A model generated the notes under the pieces. The model saw only the letters and a program-made list of their open reading frames with translations, ran no database searches and was not told the origin of the DNA. This document shows positions 52,693-61,812 of a stretch of DNA of 64,000 nt, in pieces. Made by a program: the position numbers and the translations under genes. How positions within the stretch are numbered: the stretch's first letter is position 1; every line of letters starts with the position of its first letter. Source of the stretch: CAYJAY01 sp964370715 (lineage in GTDB: Bacteria > Bacillota > Clostridia > Oscillospirales > Ruminococcaceae); NCBI GenBank assembly GCA_964370715.1, contig CAYJKJ010000010.1:1-64000 (forward strand). Direction: 5' to 3'.

Positions 52693-53499
52693 ATTAACGG
52701 TATAAAAATAACAGTGTCGGATTTTTCTCTTGAGCAAACGCTATTTTGCGGTCAATGCTTTCGTTTTAAAGTTCGAGAAGATGGCGGGTTTGAAGGAGTA
52801 ATCCTAGATAAAAACATTATTCTCTATCAAACTGATGACGGCATAGAGGTAGAAGGTTGCGAACAGGATAATATTGAGAAATACATAGTAGACTATTTTT
52901 CGCTCGATACCGATTATGATAACATAAAAAATATTTTGAGAAAAGATGCCGTTTTGTCAAACGCAATCTCGTATGCTTCGGGTATAAGAGTTATGCGCCA
53001 ACCTCTTTGGGAAACGGTTTGCAGTTTCATCATTTCGCAAAACAACAATATCAAGAGAATCTCAGGAATAATCGATCGACTTTGCACCAGTTTTGGCAAC
53101 GATGTTTCGGGGTTCTATTCGTTCCCAACTCCGCAAAAACTAAGCGGTCTAACGGTCGAGGATCTAGCGCCCCTCAAAAGCGGGTTTCGCGCAAAATATA
53201 TTATAGATGCCGCCAAAAAATTCAGCGACGGCTCTATCGACCAACATCTCATCAAAACCGCTCCGCTAGAGGTTGCTCGAAACTCCCTCATGACGATTAA
53301 CGGAATAGGCCCCAAAGTTGCGGACTGTTCGTTGTTGTTTGGCGCCAATAGGCTTGAAGCGTTCCCAACCGATGTTTGGATAAAGCGTGCGATGGAACAG
53401 CTCTTCCCCGACGGCCTTCCCGACTTTGCTCTCCCCTATGCCGGCATTGCCCAACAATATATCTTTCATTATGCAAGAACATCCGATGTTCTTAAATAG
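52693..53499 (+). CDS. 8-oxoguanine DNA glycosylase (Ogg-type), possible ATT start
   Basis: About 261-268 residues. EQTLFCGQCFRF at the N terminus, SQNNNIKRISGII, and the helix-hairpin-helix INGIGPKVADC with the GPD-like FPTDVWIKR (catalytic Lys in VAD region and Asp of PTD) are diagnostic. It excises oxidised guanine. AGAGGTG at 52681-52687 is best spaced for ATT at 52693, which adds family-like residues INGIKIT; GTG at 52714 is the first conventional start but is 26 bases from that site. Confidence 0.88.
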   Translation: MNGIKITVSDFSLEQTLFCGQCFRFKVREDGGFEGVILDKNIILYQTDDGIEVEGCEQDNIEKYIVDYFSLDTDYDNIKNILRKDAVLSNAISYASGIRVMRQPLWETVCSFIISQNNNIKRISGIIDRLCTSFGNDVSGFYSFPTPQKLSGLTVEDLAPLKSGFRAKYIIDAAKKFSDGSIDQHLIKTAPLEVARNSLMTINGIGPKVADCSLLFGANRLEAFPTDVWIKRAMEQLFPDGLPDFALPYAGIAQQYIFHYARTSDVLK

Positions 53500-53656
53500 C
53501 AAAATCTCAAGGTTTTATCGGCATTTGTCGAAATGGAAAATCTTTTACTTGATATTTCAGAAAGTATATGTAAATTGATTGTAAACTAAAGTTTGGTGTG
53601 ATATAATGTTTTTAATTATGGTCTGATCAATCTTTTATACAAAAGGGAGAGTTCTT

Positions 53657-55327
53657 TTGAAAAAATCAACTAATTTAATTATAACGTCCGTTGTTTTGAT
53701 TACACTGGTTTTTGTGTTGGTGCTTTATAACCTTAGCGACACAGGGTTGCCCGGCATAAACAACGACGAGGTCTTTTCTTTTAGCGAGGGTTGGCAATAT
53801 AGCCTAGATGGTTCGGAGTTTGAGCAATGCGCTAATCCAACCGAGCTAACCGGACGAGAGGCAGAGATTATAATTTTAAAGAACGTTTTCCCCGATATAG
53901 ATGAAAAATTTTCAACTATTCATTTTTTCAACTCTCGAAATTTTTTGAAAGTTTATATCGAAGATAATCTTGTTTATAACCTTGACGAAACGATGCTTTC
54001 TACCATCGGAGAAGCTCCCGGGGTTATGCCGTTGATGATAGAACTTCCCAACATTAAAACCGGCGACGAGATTTTAATAGAACTAAGACCTGCATATAAA
54101 ATCGCCGAAGTTGATTCGCTTTATTTAGCAACCGAAAGTTCCGGCGTGTTCCATCTTCTTAATCGAGAATTTTTAAGCTTTATTCTTTCAACGCTAATGG
54201 TTGTTCTCGGCGTTGGCGAAGTTGTTTTCTTTCTGTTTATATTCACCAAAAAGCGAGCAACCCACATTTTGCACCTTGGTTTTTTCACAATTATAACGGG
54301 TCTATACACCTTTTCAACCCTTCCGATGGTTCAATTGTTTGTTTCCGAACCATATATCTATTCAGTAGCTTCCTACCTGCTTTTATACCTTATGCCAATT
54401 CCCATTCTATTTTTCTTATGTTCAGCATATAACCTTAAATACAGTAAGCATCTATACGCTTGTATGTATTTACATATCCTATTTTGGCTTGTTGTCATCA
54501 TGCTTCAAGCGTATAACCTAAGAGACCTAAGATATTCTTTAAGCACCTACCATATGCTAATCGGGCTTTCGATATTTGCTCTCGCCGCAACCGCTGTCTT
54601 TGAAATCTTTGTTCAAAAGAACACAAAGATTAGAGCGTTTGGTTTTAGTGCCTTGGTGCTTTGCATATTCTCGGCTATCGATATGTTCACATACTACATC
54701 GACAACGAAGCTTATATGTCAACATTTTTGAGAATAGGGGTAATTGGTTTTTCGGCAGTTTTGCTTGCTGAATTTCTACGAGAGCTTTCGGAAATCATGA
54801 AAGAAACCGCAAGATCAAAACTTTATGAAAAACTCGCATTTGAAGATATCTTGACCAACTCTAAAAACAGAACCTGTTTTGAAAGAGATTTCGAGCATTT
54901 TAAAACAAACCCCGAACTGCTTAAAAATCTCGTTCTTGGAATGTTTGATATAAACGACCTTAAAAAGATAAACGACAATCTCGGACACAAAGAAGGGGAT
55001 ATGTTAATCCAAAGCGCAACCGAAGAGTTGAAAAAAACATTTAACGATGTTGCCGATATCTATCGCATCGGAGGAGATGAATTCACTTTAATCTCAACTA
55101 ACATCAAACAAAACGAGATAAAAGACTATCTTGATAAGCTTCAACAAAACATCGACACCGCAAACAAAACACTACCGTTCAGGCTTTCGATAGCAGGGGA
55201 ACTTTGCTCTTACGACGACAAATTGGATAAAGGCTCAGCCGATTCTCTGCTTAAACGTGTTGATGCCGAGATGTATAAGCGAAAAGCTATAATGAAAGGC
55301 TACACGAGAAGAAAAACGGATAGGTAA
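53657..55327 (+). CDS. Membrane diguanylate cyclase with extracellular sensor, TTG start
   Basis: 556 residues. A signal-anchor helix (about 7-26), an extracellular beta domain (about 40-170, 7TMR-DISM-extracellular-like) and seven membrane helices (about 172-365) precede a short coiled coil. The GGDEF domain follows at about 385-550. DILTNSKNR and RIGGDEFTL are intact, so it should make cyclic di-GMP. No RxxD inhibitory site precedes the GGDEF motif. The start is TTG at 53657 with AAAAGGGAGAG upstream. Confidence 0.93.
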   Translation: MKKSTNLIITSVVLITLVFVLVLYNLSDTGLPGINNDEVFSFSEGWQYSLDGSEFEQCANPTELTGREAEIIILKNVFPDIDEKFSTIHFFNSRNFLKVYIEDNLVYNLDETMLSTIGEAPGVMPLMIELPNIKTGDEILIELRPAYKIAEVDSLYLATESSGVFHLLNREFLSFILSTLMVVLGVGEVVFFLFIFTKKRATHILHLGFFTIITGLYTFSTLPMVQLFVSEPYIYSVASYLLLYLMPIPILFFLCSAYNLKYSKHLYACMYLHILFWLVVIMLQAYNLRDLRYSLSTYHMLIGLSIFALAATAVFEIFVQKNTKIRAFGFSALVLCIFSAIDMFTYYIDNEAYMSTFLRIGVIGFSAVLLAEFLRELSEIMKETARSKLYEKLAFEDILTNSKNRTCFERDFEHFKTNPELLKNLVLGMFDINDLKKINDNLGHKEGDMLIQSATEELKKTFNDVADIYRIGGDEFTLISTNIKQNEIKDYLDKLQQNIDTANKTLPFRLSIAGELCSYDDKLDKGSADSLLKRVDAEMYKRKAIMKGYTRRKTDR

Positions 55328-55351
55328 TAACTTTAACCACAATCCACCAAA

Positions 55352-55398
55352 AAAGGCTACAGCGAAACTTTTGAATTTCGCCGTAGCCTTTATTTTTT
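55352..55398. terminator. Bidirectional terminator after the diguanylate cyclase gene
   Basis: A 16-bp stem with one mismatch (55352-55367 with 55376-55391) has long A and T flanks. Its arms resemble those at 6309-6342. Confidence 0.9.
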
Positions 55399-55406
55399 TC
55401 CTTTAA

Positions 55407-56939
55407 TCAATAACCCATGTATAAAAACTGGGAAGATATCGCCGCTCCCGACATTCCGATTAGGTAGAATGTAGCGGTAGCAAGCCCCAATGCCCAATAG
55501 ATAATCCATCTTTTTGTTTTGGAAAGCTTTGCTATCGGGTTGTTGTCGATCCCCTGTTTAATGTTTTTGCTTGCATAAAAGTCGCTCGCTATAATAAAGA
55601 TTATCCCAAAAGCTATTAATGAGAAGAACAACAGATAATAGCTTGAACTTCTGCTAATCTCTTTGCTTGCAAAATCCAAAATTCTCACAAGATATGTTCC
55701 TTCGTGTTCTTTTAAAAATATATTTTGCAGAATATAAAAAGCTTCCGAAACGGTTGGCGCTCTGAAAAACACCAGCGAAAATATCCAAAGAAGATTGATG
55801 AATATAATCTTTGAAGCGTTTCTGAGTTTGTCTAAAATTTTGTTTTTAATCTTGATTGGGCGTTTTCTGAATTTATGGATAATCTCTTCCCCAATTCTGA
55901 AAAGCCCTTGCAAAATGCCCCATATAACAAATGTTGGCGCCGCTCCGTGCCATATACCGCTTATTAGAAAAACGATGAAAATGTTAGCTAGAAAATGGGG
56001 CGCTTTTTGTTCCCACGATTTTTTATAAATAACTTTGTTGAACCAACGAGACCAAACCAACGGAGTGAATATATAATCTTGCAACCAACTTGAAAGCGAG
56101 ATATGCCAACGGCTCCAAAACGAAGAGTAGTTTTTAGAAAGATATGGCGCACAAAAGTTTTCCCGAAGCGATATCCCGATAATCTTTGCGCTCCCTATCG
56201 CCATATCGGTATAGCCCGAAAAATCGGCGTATAGCTGGATAGAATAAAGAAGCATCGCAACGACAAGCGACATCCCTCTGCATTCATTCAACACCCCAAA
56301 ATATCCGTCCACTATGACCGCCAAACCATCTGCAACGACTATCTTTTTAAACGCACCTTGCAAAAACCTTTGCAAACCCTCGACCGTTCTTGAATAATCA
56401 AATTTATGATGCTGTTTATATTGCGGTAAAAGTTCTGTCGAGCGCCCGATAGGTCCTGAAATAATTTGGGGGAAAAAGCTCATAAACATAGCAAACACAA
56501 TGAAATCTTTTTCCGCTTCTATCTTGCCACGCCTGACATCGAGAATATATCCGATTAGTTGGAACGTGTAGAAACTTATTCCGATAGGAAGAATAAGCGA
56601 CAAAGCGCCCTCGCTGTTTCCGCTAATCAACAACAAAAACTGTTCGCTAAAAATATTTATATATTTGAAAAAAACAAGCACCAAAACAGAATAGATTATA
56701 ACGCCATACGCTATTCTGTCTTTGTTTTTTTCGGTCGTCGCTTTTTCAATTCTTATCGCCCCAATAAATGCAACAACGATAGTAAATGCTAAAATCGCCG
56801 CATACTGCGGGGCGCCCAAAATGTAAAACACCAAACTTGCCGCTAGCAAAAACGGGTTTTGAAGCGTTTTTCCTATATTAAGATAAATAATAGCAACTAT
56901 ACTTAAAAATATTAAAAATGTGACTGAGTTTAATAACAT
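55407..56939 (-). CDS. MBOAT-family membrane O-acyltransferase (AlgI/DltB-like)
   Basis: 510 residues, about 11-12 membrane helices. YADFSGYTDMAIG and LISGIWHGAAPTF carry the conserved Asp/Gly and catalytic His of MBOAT enzymes; FRAPTVSEAF lies near the C terminus. It transfers acyl groups, often acetyl, across the membrane to a surface polymer. It is 27 bases downstream of the SGNH-like gene, its likely partner that completes the transfer outside. Confidence 0.93.
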   Translation of the reverse strand: MLLNSVTFLIFLSIVAIIYLNIGKTLQNPFLLAASLVFYILGAPQYAAILAFTIVVAFIGAIRIEKATTEKNKDRIAYGVIIYSVLVLVFFKYINIFSEQFLLLISGNSEGALSLILPIGISFYTFQLIGYILDVRRGKIEAEKDFIVFAMFMSFFPQIISGPIGRSTELLPQYKQHHKFDYSRTVEGLQRFLQGAFKKIVVADGLAVIVDGYFGVLNECRGMSLVVAMLLYSIQLYADFSGYTDMAIGSAKIIGISLRENFCAPYLSKNYSSFWSRWHISLSSWLQDYIFTPLVWSRWFNKVIYKKSWEQKAPHFLANIFIVFLISGIWHGAAPTFVIWGILQGLFRIGEEIIHKFRKRPIKIKNKILDKLRNASKIIFINLLWIFSLVFFRAPTVSEAFYILQNIFLKEHEGTYLVRILDFASKEISRSSSYYLLFFSLIAFGIIFIIASDFYASKNIKQGIDNNPIAKLSKTKRWIIYWALGLATATFYLIGMSGAAISSQFLYMGY

Positions 56940-56966
56940 TCTCTTTTGTTCGCTTTCGTCGAATTT

Positions 56967-57953
56967 TTATTGTTTTGGGGTGGAATATTCAAAAATATCG
57001 CTCGGTTCCCCTGCAAAAATTATCCTTGCCATAAGTTTTTTGTTTTCCAAAACCACATGAAATCCATCTATAAAGTTGCTGTCGTCTTTTGAGAAATCAT
57101 TTTGCAGTTCAAAATCATACACCGTGCCAAAACTTTTTATCTCTGTTTTATACTGTTCGATATATTTTTCAAAACCTTTTGGTTTAATAACATTTTCAAA
57201 AACTGCGCTGTGAACAGGGGAAAAAACAAACGTTAATTCGATATCGTTTGTTTCGCAATATTCCGCTATCTTTTCAAGTTCAAAAAGGTAGTTTTCAACG
57301 CCACCATAGTTGTTTGTATTATCATCTATTAAAACCGAATAATCATATAAATCGCTTCGATATCCCTCTTTTTTGTCGGTTGGAAACGTTGGGTCAAGCT
57401 GCGAAAAAGAGGAGGGATCGTCCGGATTTTCTCGTATCGTTTCGTTGCCGGTTAAATTGGCGACAACGTCGAGCGCCATAACCTTTGCGCCGTTTATCGC
57501 TTCAAGCCAATAGTTAAAGTGGCTCATAAAATAAAACGGATTTTCGGTCGATTTAATTATATCGTCTATCCTTTCGCCAACCTTGCTGTCGTCCATCGTG
57601 TAAAAATTCATTCCGATAACAACTTTTTCAAGCTCTGTTTTTTGCGTGGCATACCAAAAACTATCGATAGTTTCATCCATATTAGCGCCGCCAAACGCCA
57701 ACATCGTGTAGCGGTCGCCCGTTAGCTGTTCGATATAATCAACATTAAGGTTCGCCATCTGGGAAGCCCCCAAAATTATGTTGGGGTTTTCGGTTAAAAC
57801 AAGCTCTCGCATCGTCGAAAGCGGTTTCGACGAATATAAGCTGTTGTTTTTCAACCCGAAATAATCATACGTTTCAAACAAAAAGAAAAGAAACACCAAA
57901 ACTATAAGCGGTATAAAAACAATAAATATCTTTTTAAAAAGGCGCAAAAACAT
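56967..57953 (-). CDS. Membrane-anchored SGNH/DltD-like acyl-transfer partner
   Basis: 328 residues from the ATG at 57953 (AAGG about 10 bases upstream). One N-terminal helix (about 6-28) is followed by an extracellular domain. NIILGASQMANL offers the nucleophile Ser, and FIDGFHVV offers the Asp and His of an SGNH-type triad. It is followed by an MBOAT gene, the pairing seen for surface-polymer acylation. The target polymer is unknown; the glycans made in this region are candidates. Confidence 0.78.
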   Translation of the reverse strand: MFLRLFKKIFIVFIPLIVLVFLFFLFETYDYFGLKNNSLYSSKPLSTMRELVLTENPNIILGASQMANLNVDYIEQLTGDRYTMLAFGGANMDETIDSFWYATQKTELEKVVIGMNFYTMDDSKVGERIDDIIKSTENPFYFMSHFNYWLEAINGAKVMALDVVANLTGNETIRENPDDPSSFSQLDPTFPTDKKEGYRSDLYDYSVLIDDNTNNYGGVENYLFELEKIAEYCETNDIELTFVFSPVHSAVFENVIKPKGFEKYIEQYKTEIKSFGTVYDFELQNDFSKDDSNFIDGFHVVLENKKLMARIIFAGEPSDIFEYSTPKQ

Positions 57954-57990
57954 TCTTTTACCTTGTTCTCCCTTCCAACACAAACAAAAA

Positions 57991-58272
57991 AGGATTTTTG
58001 ATATAATCATCAAACATAATTAATGCCTGCTGAACAAGTCAAAACAGCTTTGCAAAATCATAGAATGCTGTTTTTGACTTGTCAAAGTGCAAGGTTTTTT
58101 ATAAATTTTAATAAAAACTTTGCACTTTGATTTTCGCCTATGGCGAAAATTCAGCAGATAGCATCAAGATAAGCCAACAAAATACGCATTATAGGCGTAT
58201 TTTGTTTCAAATGCATAGCATTTGTACTGAATAACTTGTTATTCAGTAGGCATTAATTATATCAAAAATCCT
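57991..58272. repeat. Hairpin-packed element with terminal inverted repeats
   Basis: The right end 58243-58272 is complementary to the left end 57991-58033 except for a 12-13-base insertion and one mismatch. Inside lie six stems: 58034-58082, 58083-58129 (17 bp), 58130-58150 (9 bp, TAT loop), 58176-58206 (12 bp), 58208-58224 (7 bp) and 58226-58247 (10 bp, two-base loop). Bases 58144-58168 match 46257-46281 exactly in inverted orientation. No protein is coded. It could be a miniature mobile element or a structured RNA. Confidence 0.75.
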
Positions 58273-58305
58273 AATTAATTTCCATATAGTTTTTTCTGGG
58301 CAAAA

Positions 58306-59694
58306 TCATTGTGCCAAAGTTTTGTCATGTAGCGCAAACAAAACGTCTGAAGCAACGTTTGCGGCGGCATCAAGCCCCCAACCGCCATTTTCAACTATAA
58401 CAGCGAAAGCATACGGCATCGTTTCATCATCACAAAATCCAACAAACCAAGAATGCGGAATTTCGTTTTCTTTAAGCTCTGCCGTTCCCGATTTTGCACC
58501 CACCGTTACCCCATCGGGAAAACGCCACGTTCCATAGTTGTTTACAACCGTGTCAACCATCATCTCTTTCAACTCATTCGCTGTAGAAGGGTTTAAAAGC
58601 CGCTCGCTCGAGCGATGTTCAGAAAATGCCGCAGCAATACCGCTGTCGTTGGTGATCCTGTCGATAATTCCGGGTTCTATCGCAACACCTTCGTTTGCTA
58701 TCGCCGCCATAAACCTCGCCATAGCGGTTGGATTAACAAGGTCGTTATACTGCCCAATCCCCGACCATCCAAGATTTGCGCTTCCTTCCGGAGCTATATC
58801 AAAACGCCCCCCGGCCGTTGGAATTTTCCCTATCGAAACAGGAGCTAAAAGCCCCGCTCTCGAAGCATAGTCATATATTTTATCCCCGCCAAGTTCAATC
58901 GAAAGTTCCGAAAAAACAACGTTGCAGGAATACGCCAAACCTTCTTTAACATCAAGCGTTCCATGAACTCCGGCGCAGTTAATTGTTTCCCCCGCAATAA
59001 CGGTTGAGCCATCGCAAAAAAATTCCATCTCATAAAGCTCCGGAATGCTTTCGATAGCGGCGGCAAGCGTCACCATCTTAAAGACCGAACCCGGAGTGTA
59101 TGCCGAAGATATAGCGCGGTTGATGTAGATACCGCTTTGATCGTCTTGCTCCGAAAGTTCAATCTCTTCATAAGGGTCAAAGGTCGGGCTGCTCGTCATC
59201 GCAATTATATCACCGTTTTGGTAGTTATAAAAAACAACTGCGCCATTTCGATATCCCAAAGCTTCTTTTGCAATTCCCGTTATCGAAGCATCGATAGTTG
59301 AATAGATTTTGTTGCCCTTGTTCGACATCGAGTATGCCCCGTTAATATAATCATATCCCATAAGCTCGGTGTCATACTGAGCCAAAATTCCTGTTCCTAT
59401 GTTGCCGTTTTTATCCCCGACAACGTGTAGCGTTGCTCTCGTTAAAAACTCGCTTTCGGCATATATTCTGCTGTTATCTTGAACAGAAGCCAAAACATAC
59501 CCATCACGATCCAGCACCGTTCCTCTATTTAAAACTCCGTCGAAATAGGCGTGTCTATTAACAGGAAACGACACCCACATCTTTCCATCCTGCAAAAGCG
59601 TTACAATATAAAAAACCATTCCGATTAGAAACACCCCTACCAAAATCAAGGTAGCGATAGCTCTTGAAGCAACTTTCTTCAAAGTTAATCCCAT
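58306..59694 (-). CDS. Class B penicillin-binding protein (transpeptidase, PbpA/FtsI type)
   Basis: 462 residues. One N-terminal helix (about 12-34), a short dimerisation region, then the transpeptidase: TPGSVFK with the active Ser (near 203), SCN (near 259) and KSGTAE (near 405). There are no PASTA repeats. It cross-links peptidoglycan outside the membrane. It follows the FHA-SEDS gene by 24 bases, forming a SEDS glycosyltransferase/PBP pair used for elongation or sporulation. Confidence 0.94.
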   Translation of the reverse strand: MGLTLKKVASRAIATLILVGVFLIGMVFYIVTLLQDGKMWVSFPVNRHAYFDGVLNRGTVLDRDGYVLASVQDNSRIYAESEFLTRATLHVVGDKNGNIGTGILAQYDTELMGYDYINGAYSMSNKGNKIYSTIDASITGIAKEALGYRNGAVVFYNYQNGDIIAMTSSPTFDPYEEIELSEQDDQSGIYINRAISSAYTPGSVFKMVTLAAAIESIPELYEMEFFCDGSTVIAGETINCAGVHGTLDVKEGLAYSCNVVFSELSIELGGDKIYDYASRAGLLAPVSIGKIPTAGGRFDIAPEGSANLGWSGIGQYNDLVNPTAMARFMAAIANEGVAIEPGIIDRITNDSGIAAAFSEHRSSERLLNPSTANELKEMMVDTVVNNYGTWRFPDGVTVGAKSGTAELKENEIPHSWFVGFCDDETMPYAFAVIVENGGWGLDAAANVASDVLFALHDKTLAQ

Positions 59695-59718
59695 GCCTTT
59701 CTAGAAATTCGAAAAAAA

Positions 59719-61491
59719 TCAACTTTCATTTTTATAAGATTTTTTCAAAATACTCTGTTGAAGCGGTGCGGCAAAACTTGCGTTTTGTCTGTTGTCCGCC
59801 GCTTTTATAAACGCAAGCAATCCAAAACAGGAAACTATGCTTGAACCCCCTGTTGACACAAACGGGAACGTTACCCCCGTTAAAGGGAGAATGTCGAGCG
59901 AGCCGAAAACGTTTAAAATCATCTGGAACACCATCATAGCAGAGGCTGTGCAAGCCGCTATCGAATAAAATGTGCTCCTAGCATTTATTGCGCTTTTAGC
60001 GGAAAAAACAGCAAAACCAATTATGCAAGCTGCGGCGCAAAGCGCAACGATTAGCCCCATCTCCTCCGACAGATATCCAAACACCAAGTCGGTGTTTGAT
60101 GCCGGAATGTCTTTGAGCCACCCCGTTCCGGCCCCCGTTCCAAAAAGCCCACCGCTAGCGGAAGCCGACATCGTTCTCGATTGCTGATATCCTCCGTCAT
60201 GCGGAAGCGTCCAAGCGTTTCGCCACGCTGAAAAACGATTTAAGATATACGGCCTAAATCTTATAACGATCAAGAATGCAAAAAAAGCACCACCTAGGAT
60301 TAGCGCAATCGTTCTAAGATCTCCCGAGCGCATATAAGCCGCCACAATAAATGCGATAAAGAATATTATTGCCGCACCAAAATCCCCCATAATCGCAAGA
60401 AGACCGGCGCAAGAAATAGTTAACCCCAAGAAAAGCATGAGGTTGTGTTTTGTCAAAAGCGTTGCAAGGGTCGCCGAACCTGCGTAAACAAACGCTATCT
60501 TTGCAATTTCGGAGGGTTGAATCGATATCCCCCCAATAAAAATCCAGTTGCGAGCGCCGTTTACTATCGTTCCCGCAACAACGGTGAAAAGCAACAGCCC
60601 AACCGCCATAAACCCCATAAACGGGCGAAGAGCAACCGCTCTTTTAAGGTCTCTAAGATATGTTCCGAGCGCCAAAAATCCCGCAAGTCCGCAAAGAATT
60701 GCGATAAACTGTTTTGCAACTAGCGTTGGGTTAAACGATGCCGCAACGATTAGTCCTAGCGTTGCGAGGAAAAAAGCCATTATATCTATTTCAAAACCTA
60801 CTCGTTTTATAATCTTAAAAAATATCGTGTAGAACCACATAAACCCCAACAACAATATAAAGCTTATCGGTGTTTCAAATCTGAATCGTTCCGGCATATT
60901 AAATATCAAAGCACAAGCCGCAACCAGTTGAAAAACCGAAAGCAGATAAAGCGACGTCATGTGAGAGATTTTGTTTGGTCTGTCCCTGTTGGTAGACATC
61001 TTTTCTTCATCTTTATTTAAAGGCCTAAGATATCCTTTAACTCCCGAAATATCAACAATCTCGCCATATTCAATCCTTCGTTTTTCTTGAATTTTTTCGC
61101 CCCCAACATAGACCCCGCCCTTGCTTTCAAGATCGATTATCGAATAGCTTCCATCGCTTTCTCTAATAATTGCGGCATGGTTTCGGCTAACGGTCGGGAC
61201 GTTTAAGACGATATCGCTTTGAAGCGAACGCCCTATTATGTTTTCCCAATGATGAATCGGGATATGGTATCCATCGAGAGTGTCGAAATAACACCATGTT
61301 TCAAGGTGGTTTTTGGTCGAGAACAGTGAATAGAGACACCTTGCAACGATAGCGACCGCAAGCAACGCCAAAACAACCCTAGACACAGCGTTATACCACT
61401 CAAAAAAAGATGGGTTGCTTAAATACGCTTGTTCAAGAGCTGTCGCCGCAAATTCGGGGTTCGGAAAAAAGTTTGTTAAAAGTTCCGACAT
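59719..61491 (-). CDS. FHA domain fused to a SEDS peptidoglycan polymerase (RodA/FtsW family)
   Basis: 590 residues. One helix (about 32-56) leads into an FHA domain (about 75-155) with IIGRSLQSD, VPTVSRNHAAI and a Gly-Gly-Val-Tyr-Val-Gly stretch: the phosphothreonine-binding Arg, Ser and His are present. A SEDS domain of ten helices (about 180-575) follows, with WIFIGGISIQPSEIAKI, the FGYLSEEMGL loop and FPFVSTGGSS. It polymerises lipid II, and the FHA domain suggests control by a Ser/Thr kinase. Its partner PBP is downstream. A tRNA gene lies upstream. Confidence 0.93.
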   Translation of the reverse strand: MSELLTNFFPNPEFAATALEQAYLSNPSFFEWYNAVSRVVLALLAVAIVARCLYSLFSTKNHLETWCYFDTLDGYHIPIHHWENIIGRSLQSDIVLNVPTVSRNHAAIIRESDGSYSIIDLESKGGVYVGGEKIQEKRRIEYGEIVDISGVKGYLRPLNKDEEKMSTNRDRPNKISHMTSLYLLSVFQLVAACALIFNMPERFRFETPISFILLLGFMWFYTIFFKIIKRVGFEIDIMAFFLATLGLIVAASFNPTLVAKQFIAILCGLAGFLALGTYLRDLKRAVALRPFMGFMAVGLLLFTVVAGTIVNGARNWIFIGGISIQPSEIAKIAFVYAGSATLATLLTKHNLMLFLGLTISCAGLLAIMGDFGAAIIFFIAFIVAAYMRSGDLRTIALILGGAFFAFLIVIRFRPYILNRFSAWRNAWTLPHDGGYQQSRTMSASASGGLFGTGAGTGWLKDIPASNTDLVFGYLSEEMGLIVALCAAACIIGFAVFSAKSAINARSTFYSIAACTASAMMVFQMILNVFGSLDILPLTGVTFPFVSTGGSSIVSCFGLLAFIKAADNRQNASFAAPLQQSILKKSYKNES

Positions 61492-61612
61492 TCATTTCTC
61501 CAACTACATTAAATCTTCTCGATAATTAGTTACAACAATTATATCACTAAATTGTTAAATTATTATTAATGTTAAAAATTTTTGCAATTTAAGCGGACAA
61601 AAAACCTTAATC

Positions 61613-61648
61613 AAAAACCCCTCGAACAAATATAATCGAGAGGTTTTT
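61613..61648 (-). terminator. Terminator after tRNA-Thr
   Basis: A stem of 61613-61625 with 61636-61648, one mismatch, then five Ts on the minus strand. It follows the tRNA 3' end immediately. Confidence 0.85.
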
Positions 61649-61724
61649 TGGAGCTTGTGATCCGATTCGAACGGACGACCTGCTCATTACGAATGAGCTG
61701 CACTACCGGCTGTGCTACACAAGC
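61649..61724 (-). tRNA. tRNA-Thr (anticodon CGT), CCA encoded
   Basis: A 76-base cloverleaf on the minus strand: acceptor arms GCTTGTG/CACAAGC, a D arm (TAGC...GTAGTGC), an anticodon arm GCTCA/TGAGC with loop TTCGTAA, a T arm with GTTCGAATC, discriminator T and encoded CCA. Anticodon CGT reads ACG, so threonine. Confidence 0.97.
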
Positions 61725-61812
61725 GAGTTTGTATTACATAATAGGTTTTCAACTGTTGCCTATAATATAATACTACATTTCATTAAAAAAATAAACTGTT
61801 TTTTTTAATTTT

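Noticed and set aside
57991..58272. Insertion sequence
   Set aside because: Terminal repeats are present but there is no transposase or coding capacity; listed as a possible non-autonomous element.
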